Assembly (NCBI GenBank): GCA_934717555.1 | Contig: CAKUYY010000002.1 | Span: 62,001-126,000, forward strand | Reading direction: 5' to 3' | Length of the DNA stretch: 64,000 nucleotides | DNA from: an uncultured Clostridium sp. | GTDB lineage: Bacteria; Bacillota; Clostridia; Oscillospirales; Acutalibacteraceae | In this document: piece by piece, positions 10,041 through 18,858 of the stretch | How the letters are laid out: each line of letters begins with the position of its first letter | Numbering within the stretch: the stretch's first letter is position 1 | Translations under genes and position numbers: made by a program | Notes under the pieces: generated by a model | What the model was told of the DNA's origin: nothing | Database searches by the model: none | What the model saw: the letters and a program-made list of their open reading frames with translations, nothing else

Positions 10041-10969
10041 AGATTGGGCACCTCTTTTAAAAAATCATTGATCTGATTATAACATTCCTTGACCTGCGGA
10101 AAACCGGGAGGAAGGGAGAAAAAGCCATGCAGGGCGTCGGCTACCCGGTAGATTTTTACGAGGTTTCCCTGTTTTCTCAGCTTGTCCCCGTATGCTTCCC
10201 CCTCATCCCGTAAAGGATCATATTGGGCGGTAATTAAGAGGGTATCTGGCTGTGAAGAGAGATCAGAAGCTAGTAAAGGGGCAAAATAGGGATTCTTCCG
10301 GTCTTGCGGTCCCGATTGATACAACTCCATATAATCTTGAATCCGCTTGGAAGTCAATAGGTAATCGCTTCCATTTTCTCGAATGGAGGCAAAAGGCGAT
10401 GTATCGCTGTGATCGTGATAGGTGGAGGGATAAATCAGAATTTGCCGGGCAGGAAGGAATTCCCCCCGGTCCCTGGCCATCAGGGAAAGGGCGGCGGCCA
10501 AGTTTGCTCCCGCGCTGTCCCCAATCAAAGTGATTTGGTTGGGTTGGATATGAAAAAGATCCGCGTATTTATATAGTTCCCTGGCCGCGGCGTAGCAATC
10601 CTGCAGCCCGGCGGGAAAGGGGTGTTCCGGCGCTAGTCGGTAGTCGACAGAAACCACTGTATGCTGGGTGAGACGGGCCATATTGACGCATATCTTGTTA
10701 TAGGTATTGATGTTTCCCGTGACCCATCCGCCTCCATGAAAAAAAAGGAGGACCGGATGGGGGAGGGTATCCGCAGGAGAATAGATACGGACAGGGATTT
10801 CCCTGCCGTTTGACATAATCTTATGGTCCCAGGTACGGTAAAAAACTTTTAAAAAGTGGTAGTGAGTGGCATTGATGGCGAAACGCATTAATTTATAGTT
10901 CTTTTTTACATTAAGATCCGGGTAAGACAGCGCTTTGAGGGCGGCCAAGAATACTTTGTTGATAGACAA
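10037..10969 (-). CDS. alpha/beta hydrolase, HSL/esterase type
   Basis: The hormone-sensitive-lipase-type motifs are complete: oxyanion-hole HGGGW, nucleophile elbow GDSAG, a later DPLRDE aspartate and the HGF histidine. It should hydrolyse small carboxylic esters in the cytoplasm. The frame is open from an ATG at 11026, but the strong AAAGGAGG lies just before a TTG at 10969, which I take as start (310 residues). It leads an operon with the acyltransferase, with which it shares four bases, and the DUF6320 protein. Confidence 0.88.
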   Translation of the reverse strand: MSINKVFLAALKALSYPDLNVKKNYKLMRFAINATHYHFLKVFYRTWDHKIMSNGREIPVRIYSPADTLPHPVLLFFHGGGWVTGNINTYNKICVNMARLTQHTVVSVDYRLAPEHPFPAGLQDCYAAARELYKYADLFHIQPNQITLIGDSAGANLAAALSLMARDRGEFLPARQILIYPSTYHDHSDTSPFASIRENGSDYLLTSKRIQDYMELYQSGPQDRKNPYFAPLLASDLSSQPDTLLITAQYDPLRDEGEAYGDKLRKQGNLVKIYRVADALHGFFSLPPGFPQVKECYNQINDFLKEVPNL

Positions 10970-11156
10970 AAGAGTTTCCTCCTTTCTTTTGTGGTAAAGA
11001 ATAGTTTGATTGTGTATCCAGCTCATTCACCATTTTACAGTATAGCATGTTAATTGTATAGAGAGGGAAAAACAAAAAGGAATATTTAGATCGAAAATTT
11101 CCTTGAGGTGTTTTAATAGAAGAAATAGAGATCATTCCTAATATTCTTTTGAAAAA

Positions 11157-11203
11157 AGAAAAATGCCCTCAGAAAACTTTCTGGGAGCATTTCTTCTTTT
11201 TCA
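11157..11203 (-). terminator. terminator of the DUF4253-like gene
   Basis: A hairpin AAATGC...GCATTT with one mismatch is followed on the minus strand by CTTTTTTC. It is placed just after the gene ending at 11236. Confidence 0.7.
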
Positions 11204-11235
11204 TTTGCATACGATGCAAACAAGGATCTATTGTT

Positions 11236-12003
11236 TTAATTCCAATAAAATAGGAAAACAGGCTGTTCTCCATGTTTTAGGTTATAAACCAAATTGTCGA
11301 AGTTGAGATAATAGTCGGAAACCATGTGAGGCTGGACACAGAAAAGTTCCCGGGCAAAGCTATGATATAACTCGTCATTCATCCGTTCTTTATCAAAAAT
11401 CATTTGAACCATATCAACATGGATACATAATAATTGTACACCATATTTTTGTTTCCAAGCCCTTAAAATACTAACCAGAGGATCTAATTCCATTTCTGAA
11501 TAACTTTGACAGAAAGGCAGATACGCGGGAAGCTCCCAAGGGCAGGAAGTAGGAATTTTTAACAGCACAAAAGAACAGGAACCAAACCCAGAGGTCAAAC
11601 GGTTGCTGTGATATAGCCGGCATTTGTGTTCCTTTCGAATTTGCCTCCATTGCAGGGAAAGGCGGGCGAAGGAGTGGGAGAAAAAATGATCAATGGGAAA
11701 CTTTTCAGCTTTTTGCAAAGTTTTTATGATTTCCGATGGAGAAAAGGCATGTTCCTCCCGCACGTAGAATACCGATTCCCTCAAAAAATGTTCGGAATCA
11801 TCCGCTAGAAAAACAGGGGTAAAACCTTCCAGCTCTCCAGATTTCCGATAAGTCAGATACTGCTGGTAAGCTTCTTGGGCGTCGAAACCTTCCCATAGAA
11901 CTGTATAAGGGAGTAGTTGAGAAAAAGGAGGAATTTTCCCTCTGATTTCATCTGTACAGATAGAATCATCCTGTTCTAAATCAAAGATATCCACAGAATT
12001 CAC
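11236..12003 (-). CDS. DUF4253-like protein
   Basis: This 255-residue soluble protein has no signal peptide or membrane helix. The last 80 residues (AWKQKYGVQLLCIHVD, then ARELFCVQPHMV, ending FLFYWN) follow the DUF4253 pattern: a YGA-like strand, an ELFCPD-like segment and a terminal FWWD-like motif. The N-terminal half is unlike anything I recognise. DUF4253 has no assigned biochemical function. It is monocistronic, with its own terminator. Confidence 0.5.
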   Translation of the reverse strand: MNSVDIFDLEQDDSICTDEIRGKIPPFSQLLPYTVLWEGFDAQEAYQQYLTYRKSGELEGFTPVFLADDSEHFLRESVFYVREEHAFSPSEIIKTLQKAEKFPIDHFFSHSFARLSLQWRQIRKEHKCRLYHSNRLTSGFGSCSFVLLKIPTSCPWELPAYLPFCQSYSEMELDPLVSILRAWKQKYGVQLLCIHVDMVQMIFDKERMNDELYHSFARELFCVQPHMVSDYYLNFDNLVYNLKHGEQPVFLFYWN

Positions 12004-12094
12004 ACCAGCCTTTTAATTTTTTTTATTTGTTTTTATTATAGCATAAAAAAACCAAGTGTATATTTCTAATAAAGAATAAAAGGGAGATGATTTT

Positions 12095-13513
12095 TTGGAA
12101 ACCTTTCTTTCCCTGATCGAAAAAGGAAACAATATGGTGAACCGAGTAGTATGGGGGCCGGTAATGTTGTGCCTTTTGCTGTTTGTAGGGATTATGTTCA
12201 CTGTACGCTTACGATTTTTTCAGATTTCCAAGATAAAATTATGGATGAACCATACGATGGGAAGTTTTTTTCACCGACCTCCCAAGAAAGAGAAACAAAG
12301 TAAGGCCATTTCCCCATTCCAGGCCATGACGACTGCGTTGGCGGGGGCCATTGGGACAGGGAATATTGTAGGAGTGGCTACCGCCATTACCTTAGGAGGG
12401 CCTGGCGCTATTTTTTGGATGTGGGTAGCCTCGTTTTTTGGCATGATGACAGTATTCGCGGAGAATATTCTGGGGATTCGCTATCGGTGTAAAAATCAAA
12501 AAGGGGAATGGACAGGCGGGCCGATGTATTATATTGAGAAAGGGCTGCACAAAAAGTGGTTGGCAGCGGCCTTTTCCGTCGCCTGTATTTTGGCGTCCTT
12601 TGGGATGGGAAATATGACCCAGGCAAATTCCATAGCGGGGGCTTTGCAGGAAGGGTTTGGCGTTTCTCCCAAGATAACGGGGATCGTGGTGGCGGCCCTA
12701 GTGGGATTGATTATTTTTGGAGGAATCCAGAGGATCGCTAAGGTGACGGAAAAAATTGTGCCGTTTATGGCGTTGTTCTATATGGCAGGGGCTCTTGCAG
12801 TTTTGGTGGCACACGCTTCTTCTATACCGGGGGTATTGAAGGATATTGTACAACAGGCGTTTAGCTTGCAGTCAGCGGCGGGAGGGGCCGGGGGCTGTGT
12901 GATGGCGGCGGCTGTCAAGTATGGGATAGCAAGAGGGGTGTTTTCCAATGAAGCGGGCTTGGGAAGCACACCGATTGTACATTCCGCCTCTGATACCAAA
13001 GAGCCGGTAGAGCAGGGGATGTGGGGGATTTTCCAGGTGTTTTTGGATACGCTGGTTATGTGCACCATGACGGCGTTGTGTATTTTATGCTCTGGGGCGG
13101 TGGAAAGTGGAAAAGAAGGAGTAGCGCTCAGTACGGCTGCTTTTTCCACAGTATTTGGAAGGTTTGGCTCACTGTTTGTGGCGGTTTCTATTGTATTATT
13201 TGCTTTTGCAACCATTGTGGGATGGTCTTTTTATGGGGAACGGTCTATAGAATACCTTTCATCGGGCAGCCGGAAGTCTATCCCGGTTTATAAGGCCGTT
13301 TATGTGGTGGCTGTTGCATTTGGCTGTGTGATGGATTTGCGGCTGGTATGGAGCATTTCAGACACCTTCAATGGATTGATGGCAATTCCCAACCTCATTG
13401 CTTTGCTGTTATTGTCGCCCCAGGTAGTAGTCATTACCAAAGAATACTTTTCCCGGACTCAGCTAACCCGTATTGCGAGGAAACAAAACAACAAACGGGT
13501 TCTTAAGACTTAA
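12095..13513 (+). CDS. sodium:alanine (AGCS) symporter
   Basis: This 472-residue polytopic membrane protein belongs to the alanine or glycine:cation symporter family, which imports small amino acids with Na+. Family motifs are clear: FQAMTTALAGAIGTGNIVGVAT, GPGAIFWMW, GGPMYYIEKG, and the FSNEAGLGS motif in the second half. The start is TTG at 12095, 6 bases after GGGAGATGA. It is monocistronic with a terminator directly after. A paralogue lies at 23961-25400, so the organism invests twice in this function. Confidence 0.93.
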   Translation: METFLSLIEKGNNMVNRVVWGPVMLCLLLFVGIMFTVRLRFFQISKIKLWMNHTMGSFFHRPPKKEKQSKAISPFQAMTTALAGAIGTGNIVGVATAITLGGPGAIFWMWVASFFGMMTVFAENILGIRYRCKNQKGEWTGGPMYYIEKGLHKKWLAAAFSVACILASFGMGNMTQANSIAGALQEGFGVSPKITGIVVAALVGLIIFGGIQRIAKVTEKIVPFMALFYMAGALAVLVAHASSIPGVLKDIVQQAFSLQSAAGGAGGCVMAAAVKYGIARGVFSNEAGLGSTPIVHSASDTKEPVEQGMWGIFQVFLDTLVMCTMTALCILCSGAVESGKEGVALSTAAFSTVFGRFGSLFVAVSIVLFAFATIVGWSFYGERSIEYLSSGSRKSIPVYKAVYVVAVAFGCVMDLRLVWSISDTFNGLMAIPNLIALLLLSPQVVVITKEYFSRTQLTRIARKQNNKRVLKT

Positions 13514-13558
13514 AAAGTTCCCCCTTCAGAACACGCTGAAAGGGGGAGCTTTAAAATT
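13514..13558. terminator. bidirectional terminator
   Basis: The stem AAGTTCCCCCTT-CAG/CTG-AAGGGGGAGCTT lies between the convergent AGCS symporter and flippase-like genes. Confidence 0.85.
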
Positions 13559-14617
13559 TTAACTTTTCTGTCGTGACTCTTCCCATTTTACCTGCATCTT
13601 TTCCGCTTTCTTTTCCAATCCTGCAAAAGCGGAACCCACAATGATGGAGGAATAATAGGTGATAAACCTCCATAATAGCATAGCCTGCTTAATAGCGGCC
13701 TCATCAAAGAATAGTTTAAACAAAACTAGAAAGCTTCCTTCCGAGGTTCCCGAAGCGCCCGGAAGAGGGGTATAGGAAGCGATCATGGTCACAAAAGCCT
13801 GTGCTGAGATCATATCAATAACCGGCAGCCCGGGATTGTGAAACGCCTTATAAATAAAGAAAGGCACTGCAAATAAAGAAGTCAACTGTAAAAAGGTAAG
13901 GCCGTATAATTTAAAGGTCATGCGGGCGTTGTGGTTCATGGCCTTATTGTTATCCAGATAGAATTCCATCTGTTTTTCTACTTTTTGACTGGTAGCTTCG
14001 GGATTTTTTACAATATGAAGTTTGGAAAGCAGCCAAAAGATTCCCCGGATAATTTTGGTAGTGAGGATACGGTTGGTAGAAAAGAGGAGCAAGAGCACCA
14101 CCACGGCAGCCTGGGATACAAAACCCACCAGCGCCAACGGCATAAATCCCGGGATCTGGCTATCAAAAAAGCCAAATTTAAAAATAATAACGGTCAGAGA
14201 ATAGATGGTGAGAGTGGTTTGGTAGATCAGGAATTTACGGACCAGGACGGATAGCGCGATACCAGTGCTGATTCCCTGCCGGGACATGGTGACAAGCTGC
14301 ATAGGCTGTCCAGCCACGGCAAACGGGGTGATGGCATTGAAGTATTGCCCTACCATAGTTACCTTAAAGGCGTTTTTTCTGGTATAGGAACCGGGATACA
14401 CCTCTTTTGTAATGGTATAAATCAGGGTACTGTCGAAAAACCAGGACAACACTACAGATAAAACAGAGATAACGAGCCAAACAGGCTGCAAATGCGGCAA
14501 ACTGTTTAGCAGGGTCAACAGATTGTTGTCCATGGTACAGAAATATACCAGCATGCCCACAGAAAGCAGCAAAAGCCCAATATTAAAAAATTTTTTAAAA
14601 TCAAACTTTTTTTTCAT
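13559..14617 (-). CDS. LPG-synthase-TM / flippase-like membrane protein (copy 2)
   Basis: This 352-residue integral membrane protein is of the UPF0104/AglD2/MprF-flippase family. Typical blocks are visible: FNAITPFAVAGQPMQLV, SQAFVTMIASYTPLPGASGTSEGSF and LLWRFITYYSSIIVG. These proteins are thought to translocate or modify lipid-linked molecules. It lacks the MprF synthase domain. It is the last gene of a three-gene operon: flippase-like, GT2, flippase-like. Its relation to the copy at 15690 is clear from shared blocks, indicating an ancestral duplication around the glycosyltransferase. Confidence 0.88.
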   Translation of the reverse strand: MKKKFDFKKFFNIGLLLLSVGMLVYFCTMDNNLLTLLNSLPHLQPVWLVISVLSVVLSWFFDSTLIYTITKEVYPGSYTRKNAFKVTMVGQYFNAITPFAVAGQPMQLVTMSRQGISTGIALSVLVRKFLIYQTTLTIYSLTVIIFKFGFFDSQIPGFMPLALVGFVSQAAVVVLLLLFSTNRILTTKIIRGIFWLLSKLHIVKNPEATSQKVEKQMEFYLDNNKAMNHNARMTFKLYGLTFLQLTSLFAVPFFIYKAFHNPGLPVIDMISAQAFVTMIASYTPLPGASGTSEGSFLVLFKLFFDEAAIKQAMLLWRFITYYSSIIVGSAFAGLEKKAEKMQVKWEESRQKS

Positions 14618-14643
14618 TCTGCTTCCTTTCTCACATAAAAACT

Positions 14644-15651
14644 TTATGCTTGCTCGTCCTCAGGATTTCCCTTATTTTGACGGGTGGTTTTTTTTGGGGG
14701 CATTTTGATCAAACAGGGAAAATCCCCCACACCGGCCATTGGTTGGTAACGTTTACTGATATAATAGCGGACTTCACGGGTAGAAACTTTTAAATTGGTC
14801 CACAGCCCCTTGAGACGTCTGTGCTTGATATGGGCGACCAAAAGGGAATAATAGTTAGTCAAGATCACTTTATATCCGTAAAAGGAAAGGGTACGACGGT
14901 ATCTGGGATAATCATTCTGCTGTTCCAAAAAATTTCGAATGACCGCCAAAGACCGTATGTAATCATTGATCTTTTGTACATCCATAGAACCCAGAATACT
15001 GCCTTTGCGCTGCATATAGTAATAATAAGAACCCTTGAGCACCGCTACTTTATTGGCAAAATACATTAATCTGGGAGTAGTAGCAATATCTTCAAAAAAC
15101 ATATGAGGAAACTGAATGTTATGCTCTGTAAAAAGCGTCCGTTTCCAGAGCTTATTCCAGAGAAAATAGTGCATCCGGACGTCTTTGATTAAGCTGCGCA
15201 TCAACCGTTCCGTCTGATAAAGACCTCCAGGAAGCTGAATAGGTAGCGTAATAAACCGCTTGGATTCTGACATATCTAGAATATAATTACAACAGGTCAC
15301 GTCTGCACCGGTTTTCTGCGCCTCTCCATATAGCTTTTCCAAAAATTCCGGTTTTACGTAATCATCGCTATCTAAAAATGCAATATAATTTCCCTGCGCG
15401 GCCTGTACACCCGCATTGCGGGCAGAGGAAACCCCACCGTTTGGTTTATCGATGATTCGGAAGCGATTATCCTTGTCTGCATATTCCTGCATAATCTCTC
15501 GGGAAGAATCCGTACACCCATCATTGACCATAATGACTTCAAAATCCCGCATAGTTTGTTGTAACAGGGAATCCAGGCCCTTGCGTAAAAAATTTTCCAC
15601 ATTATAAATGGGAATGACGACACTGATCGCCGGACAATTTGAATGTTTCAA
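14644..15651 (-). CDS. glycosyltransferase family 2
   Basis: An inverting GT-A glycosyltransferase, about 335 residues, with the usual N-terminal blocks: ISVVIPIYNVE, VNDGCTDSS, NGGVSSARNAG and the metal-binding DSDD. The C-terminal part is basic and has no strong transmembrane helix, so it is probably peripheral. It starts with TTG at 15651 behind AAGGAAGGG. It sits between two flippase-like proteins and most likely transfers a sugar to a lipid carrier or surface polymer that they move. Donor and acceptor are unknown. Confidence 0.9.
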   Translation of the reverse strand: MKHSNCPAISVVIPIYNVENFLRKGLDSLLQQTMRDFEVIMVNDGCTDSSREIMQEYADKDNRFRIIDKPNGGVSSARNAGVQAAQGNYIAFLDSDDYVKPEFLEKLYGEAQKTGADVTCCNYILDMSESKRFITLPIQLPGGLYQTERLMRSLIKDVRMHYFLWNKLWKRTLFTEHNIQFPHMFFEDIATTPRLMYFANKVAVLKGSYYYYMQRKGSILGSMDVQKINDYIRSLAVIRNFLEQQNDYPRYRRTLSFYGYKVILTNYYSLLVAHIKHRRLKGLWTNLKVSTREVRYYISKRYQPMAGVGDFPCLIKMPPKKTTRQNKGNPEDEQA

Positions 15652-15689
15652 TCGATACCCTTCCTTATCCTTTTTTCAAATCGGTTGTT

Positions 15690-16751
15690 TCAAATGTTCG
15701 TCTTTGTTTTTTCTATTTCCTCTTCTTCACGTTCCCGTTTTGATTTGCGTCCCAGATGGGAGAATGGCGCGGATAACGCTATGGTTCCATAATAGGTAAT
15801 CAAGCGCCAGATGAGCACCGCCGGCTGGATGGTTTCTTTGGAAAAAAACATACCAAAAAAACCAAGGAAACTGAGTTCTGATCCCCCTGCCGCGCCTGGA
15901 AGCGGAACAAAACAGGAAACCATGGTCACAAACGCCTGAGAAGCAACCATATCCACTACGCGTGCACCGTTAAGGGAGAACGACCGGTAGATACAATAGG
16001 GGATAATAAAGATCGCGGTCAGTTGTATGGCGGTACATACATAAGTTTCCAGCAGCAGCCTGCGATTTTTAAAAAGCTCCTTATTACAGGTATGAAAACT
16101 GGATAACTGAAATTCCAGGCTTTCAATCCGGGAATCCACATTTTTCATGATATGAAGTTTCCCAAGTAGATGGTAAATAAAAGTAATAAGTTTATGGGTG
16201 ATCTTTCTGTTAAAGGAAAATAAAAGAATCCCCATGATAACTAAGGCCTGAGAAGCGAAGCCAATGAGAGCGGCCCCCCACATTACCTGCATGGTACCGC
16301 CAAAAAAATTCCACCGCAAAATGATGGCCAACAGACTGTATATAGTCAAGGTACTCTGGTAAACCAAAAATTTCTGCATCAGACCAGCCGTGGCAATACC
16401 AGGGTCCACCCCTTGTTTGGACATCAGATAAATCTGCATAGGCTGGCCACCGGAAGCGAAGGGAGTGATACAGCTAAAAAATTGCCCTACCATTGAGGAT
16501 TTCAGAGCCCCCCGAAAGCGATATTGGGGACAGTTATTGGACGTAAACCGATAAATCAAATAAGCGTCAATAACAATATTAAGCAGATGGCAGCATATTC
16601 CCATGATGAGCCATCCTATATCAATCCTCTGAGCGCTTTTTAGAAAGGCAATCAATCCATTGTCTGAGAGACAGAAATACCCTAACATGCCGACACAAAG
16701 GATAACAACGGAAAAATTGAAAATTGTCTTTCCACTTATTTTCTTTTTCAT
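15690..16751 (-). CDS. LPG-synthase-TM / flippase-like membrane protein (copy 1)
   Basis: The first gene of the operon, 353 residues, with the same family blocks as copy 2: FFSCITPFASGGQPMQIY, SQAFVTMVSCFVPLPGAAGGSE and VLIWRLITYYG. It has several membrane segments and a charged C-terminus rich in KRERE. It likely works with the GT2 enzyme 38 bases downstream in cell-envelope glycolipid assembly. The gene is preceded by a long untranslated region with a candidate promoter at 17071-17100. Confidence 0.88.
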   Translation of the reverse strand: MKKKISGKTIFNFSVVILCVGMLGYFCLSDNGLIAFLKSAQRIDIGWLIMGICCHLLNIVIDAYLIYRFTSNNCPQYRFRGALKSSMVGQFFSCITPFASGGQPMQIYLMSKQGVDPGIATAGLMQKFLVYQSTLTIYSLLAIILRWNFFGGTMQVMWGAALIGFASQALVIMGILLFSFNRKITHKLITFIYHLLGKLHIMKNVDSRIESLEFQLSSFHTCNKELFKNRRLLLETYVCTAIQLTAIFIIPYCIYRSFSLNGARVVDMVASQAFVTMVSCFVPLPGAAGGSELSFLGFFGMFFSKETIQPAVLIWRLITYYGTIALSAPFSHLGRKSKREREEEEIEKTKTNI

Positions 16752-17308
16752 TTAGGTCCTCCAAGCCAAACAATATTGTACCTGTTCGCACGAAGATTTC
16801 GGCATAAACATCCTTTTTCTATTTAACTGAAAATTCGACATAAGGAAAAAACAGCTTTTGGATCAAAAAGGAATACGGTACTTGGACCAGTTACTACTGA
16901 ATACATATATTCTTCCATCCTATCAGAGAAATACAGACCAGAAAGAAAAACTTTCTATTGGGTCAGCCTGTATCTCTGTTTGCTATAGAATTCTGGGAAA
17001 CGTCTAGTCTACTGTGTCGTTAAAAACGAGGCAAATATCCAGCATACAAAGACAGAAATCCGTTCTTATCATGATACTTCATCCATTTTGCAAAAGTCAA
17101 GACTGATTGGAGTATCGTCTGGATTTTACAGGATAGAATTTTTTAATTTATTACTAGGTTTAGTTATTGTTTTATAATATATATTCGATATTTTAAATAT
17201 TATTTCTTATAATAATAAGAGTATTTTTATGTATATCTACACAAGATCGCTTTGCCAATCCTTGCTTGGCTGGATTACTGATTATATTCTTACAAATATG
17301 TAAGAGTA
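16752..17308. other. 557-base intergenic region with long leader
   Basis: No ORF is supported. Its right part (17140-17240) is extremely AT-rich and follows the convergent end of the flavodoxin gene. The left part is the probable 5' leader of the flippase operon and contains a hairpin at about 16926-16978 with arms CAGAGA-ACAG and CTGT-TCTCTG around a GAAAG/CTTTC tip. Confidence 0.5.
17071..17100 (-). promoter_or_regulatory. candidate sigma-A promoter of the flippase/GT2 operon
   Basis: On the minus strand, TTGACT is followed after 18 bases by TATCAT. It would give a leader of about 310 bases before the first gene. Confidence 0.5.
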
Positions 17309-18076
17309 TTATTTTAGGAAACAAAAAAGTTCATTATTCTTTCGCTGGCCGCATATTTTCTTTAGTTTATCAGATGTCGCTGACAACAGGACAGGATCCA
17401 ATGTACGGGCATGCTCGGGGCAGATAGAGATACAACGCATACAGGAAATGCAGGCTTCCACATTGGTAGAAGAAGGGTTTTCTTTTGGAATAGCTTGAGC
17501 AGGGCACTGGGACGCACAGAATCCGCAAAGAGTGCAACCTTTGGTGCTCTGAGGTTTTAGAGGTACCCCATGATATTCTTTATAAGGGTAATTTCCCGGC
17601 AGGGAAACTTCCGGGACGTTTTCTTTTTTCAACAGTTTTTGAAGCTTTGTTGAAAACTCAGCGAATTCCCTTTCATCTTGAGTATCTGGGCGATAGGCCC
17701 CAATTTCATGTACAATAGAATGTTCTGCCACGGCTGCTACTGCGGCAATACAGGAAAAACCGCGGCACTGAAGGGTATCTTTCAACTCCAGCAGGGTATC
17801 ATCGTAGTTACGATTACCATAGACAGCAATCAAAATAGTTTTACTGTGATCCGCCTTCATATGCTGCAGCTTATCTATGGCGAGTTTTGGAACCCGGCCG
17901 CCGAAAGACGGGACAGCCACCAGGCAGACATCTTCCTTTTTGAAAGAATAATCCCCTGTGATATCGACAGATGATAAATCAATTTCTATTTTTTTATCGT
18001 TTTGCAGATTGGTAAAAAAGTTTGCCACTCGTTTGGTCCCTCCGGTGGGACTAAAATAAATGATGTACATAGCCAT
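17309..18076 (-). CDS. EFR1-type flavodoxin-ferredoxin fusion
   Basis: The N-terminus is flavodoxin-like with the phosphate-binding loop YFSPTGGTKRVA. The C-terminus carries two 4Fe-4S motifs, CTLCGFCASQCP and CISCMRCISICP. The 255-residue length matches EFR1-family proteins, which act as small electron carriers or reductases in anaerobes. ATG at 18076 follows AAGGAG. The partner enzyme is not adjacent. Its upstream neighbour on the same strand is a VanZ-like gene that has its own terminator. Confidence 0.88.
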   Translation of the reverse strand: MAMYIIYFSPTGGTKRVANFFTNLQNDKKIEIDLSSVDITGDYSFKKEDVCLVAVPSFGGRVPKLAIDKLQHMKADHSKTILIAVYGNRNYDDTLLELKDTLQCRGFSCIAAVAAVAEHSIVHEIGAYRPDTQDEREFAEFSTKLQKLLKKENVPEVSLPGNYPYKEYHGVPLKPQSTKGCTLCGFCASQCPAQAIPKENPSSTNVEACISCMRCISICPEHARTLDPVLLSATSDKLKKICGQRKNNELFCFLK

Positions 18077-18150
18077 AACGGATACTCCTTTTTTGATAGT
18101 TTGGAGAATGTAAATGGATCAAAGAGCAGATGCAGTGATGGAAGGATTCA

Positions 18151-18190
18151 TAAAAAAAGGAATGCTGTTTTTACTTAGCATTCCTTTTTG
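18151..18190 (-). terminator. terminator of the VanZ-like gene
   Basis: The perfect arms AAAAAGGAATGCT and complement, with T-rich ends, lie 25 bases after the VanZ-like stop. Confidence 0.85.
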
Positions 18191-18214
18191 GATTGCGGAA
18201 ATTTAACCCAGTCA

Positions 18215-18700
18215 TCAGGAGGCAAGGTGTTTCCACTTGGCAGACCGGCGTGTTTTTCGGGTAGCCAGCAGGAAAAACAGAAAGAACAGAATGGTACCAG
18301 CAAGCACGCCGCTGAAGTCCAGAACGACATCGCTCACTTGACTTCCACGCCCTTCTACAAACGACTGGATAAATTCATCAGCCACAGGGATCAGCAGACC
18401 TAGAAATAACCCCACAAAAAGATGATGTCCCGGATGCGCGGAATAAGAGCGGATAGCTAAAAATAAAAGGATACCGAGGAGGATAAACTCTATAAAATGG
18501 GCAGATTTCCGAACCATATGGTCGGTAATTTGCCCTGGAATTCCAATTTGATGGAGTATGGAATTGAACCAATCCACAACCCCGCCGCTGATTGCGCTGG
18601 ATTGGGACGCGGGGAACAAAGAATTTGTAAAGATAAAACCAGCCCATAAAAGGACGAAAATGGTTAATAATATACGAATGCCTTTCTTCCAGGGGTGCAA
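18215..18700 (-). CDS. VanZ-like membrane protein
   Basis: This 161-residue membrane protein has an N-terminal helix with the NSLFPASQS step. The VanZ signatures follow: KSAHFIEFILLG in the second helix and DEFIQSFVEGRGSQVSDVVLDFSG in the last third. VanZ confers low-level teicoplanin resistance in some enterococci, but most chromosomal homologues have no known role. The C-terminus is basic. It forms its own unit between two terminators. Confidence 0.88.
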   Translation of the reverse strand: MHPWKKGIRILLTIFVLLWAGFIFTNSLFPASQSSAISGGVVDWFNSILHQIGIPGQITDHMVRKSAHFIEFILLGILLFLAIRSYSAHPGHHLFVGLFLGLLIPVADEFIQSFVEGRGSQVSDVVLDFSGVLAGTILFFLFFLLATRKTRRSAKWKHLAS

Positions 18701-18796
18701 TGCAGATCTTTCCTTTCTCTATCTTATTTGATTGTTTCATTATATCATATTTCAGTGGGATTTACTAGCTTATATCTTTTTGGGAGTTTTAGAAAA

Positions 18797-18830
18797 AGCA
18801 AGACGCCTTTTTATAAAGGCGTCTTGCTGA
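18797..18830 (-). terminator. terminator of the MGDG-synthase-like gene
   Basis: The perfect 13-base arms AGCAAGACGCCTT and complement are followed by TTTTTCT on the minus strand. Confidence 0.88.
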
Positions 18831-18858
18831 AGGGGCAAATCTATCCGATATTTTCTTT

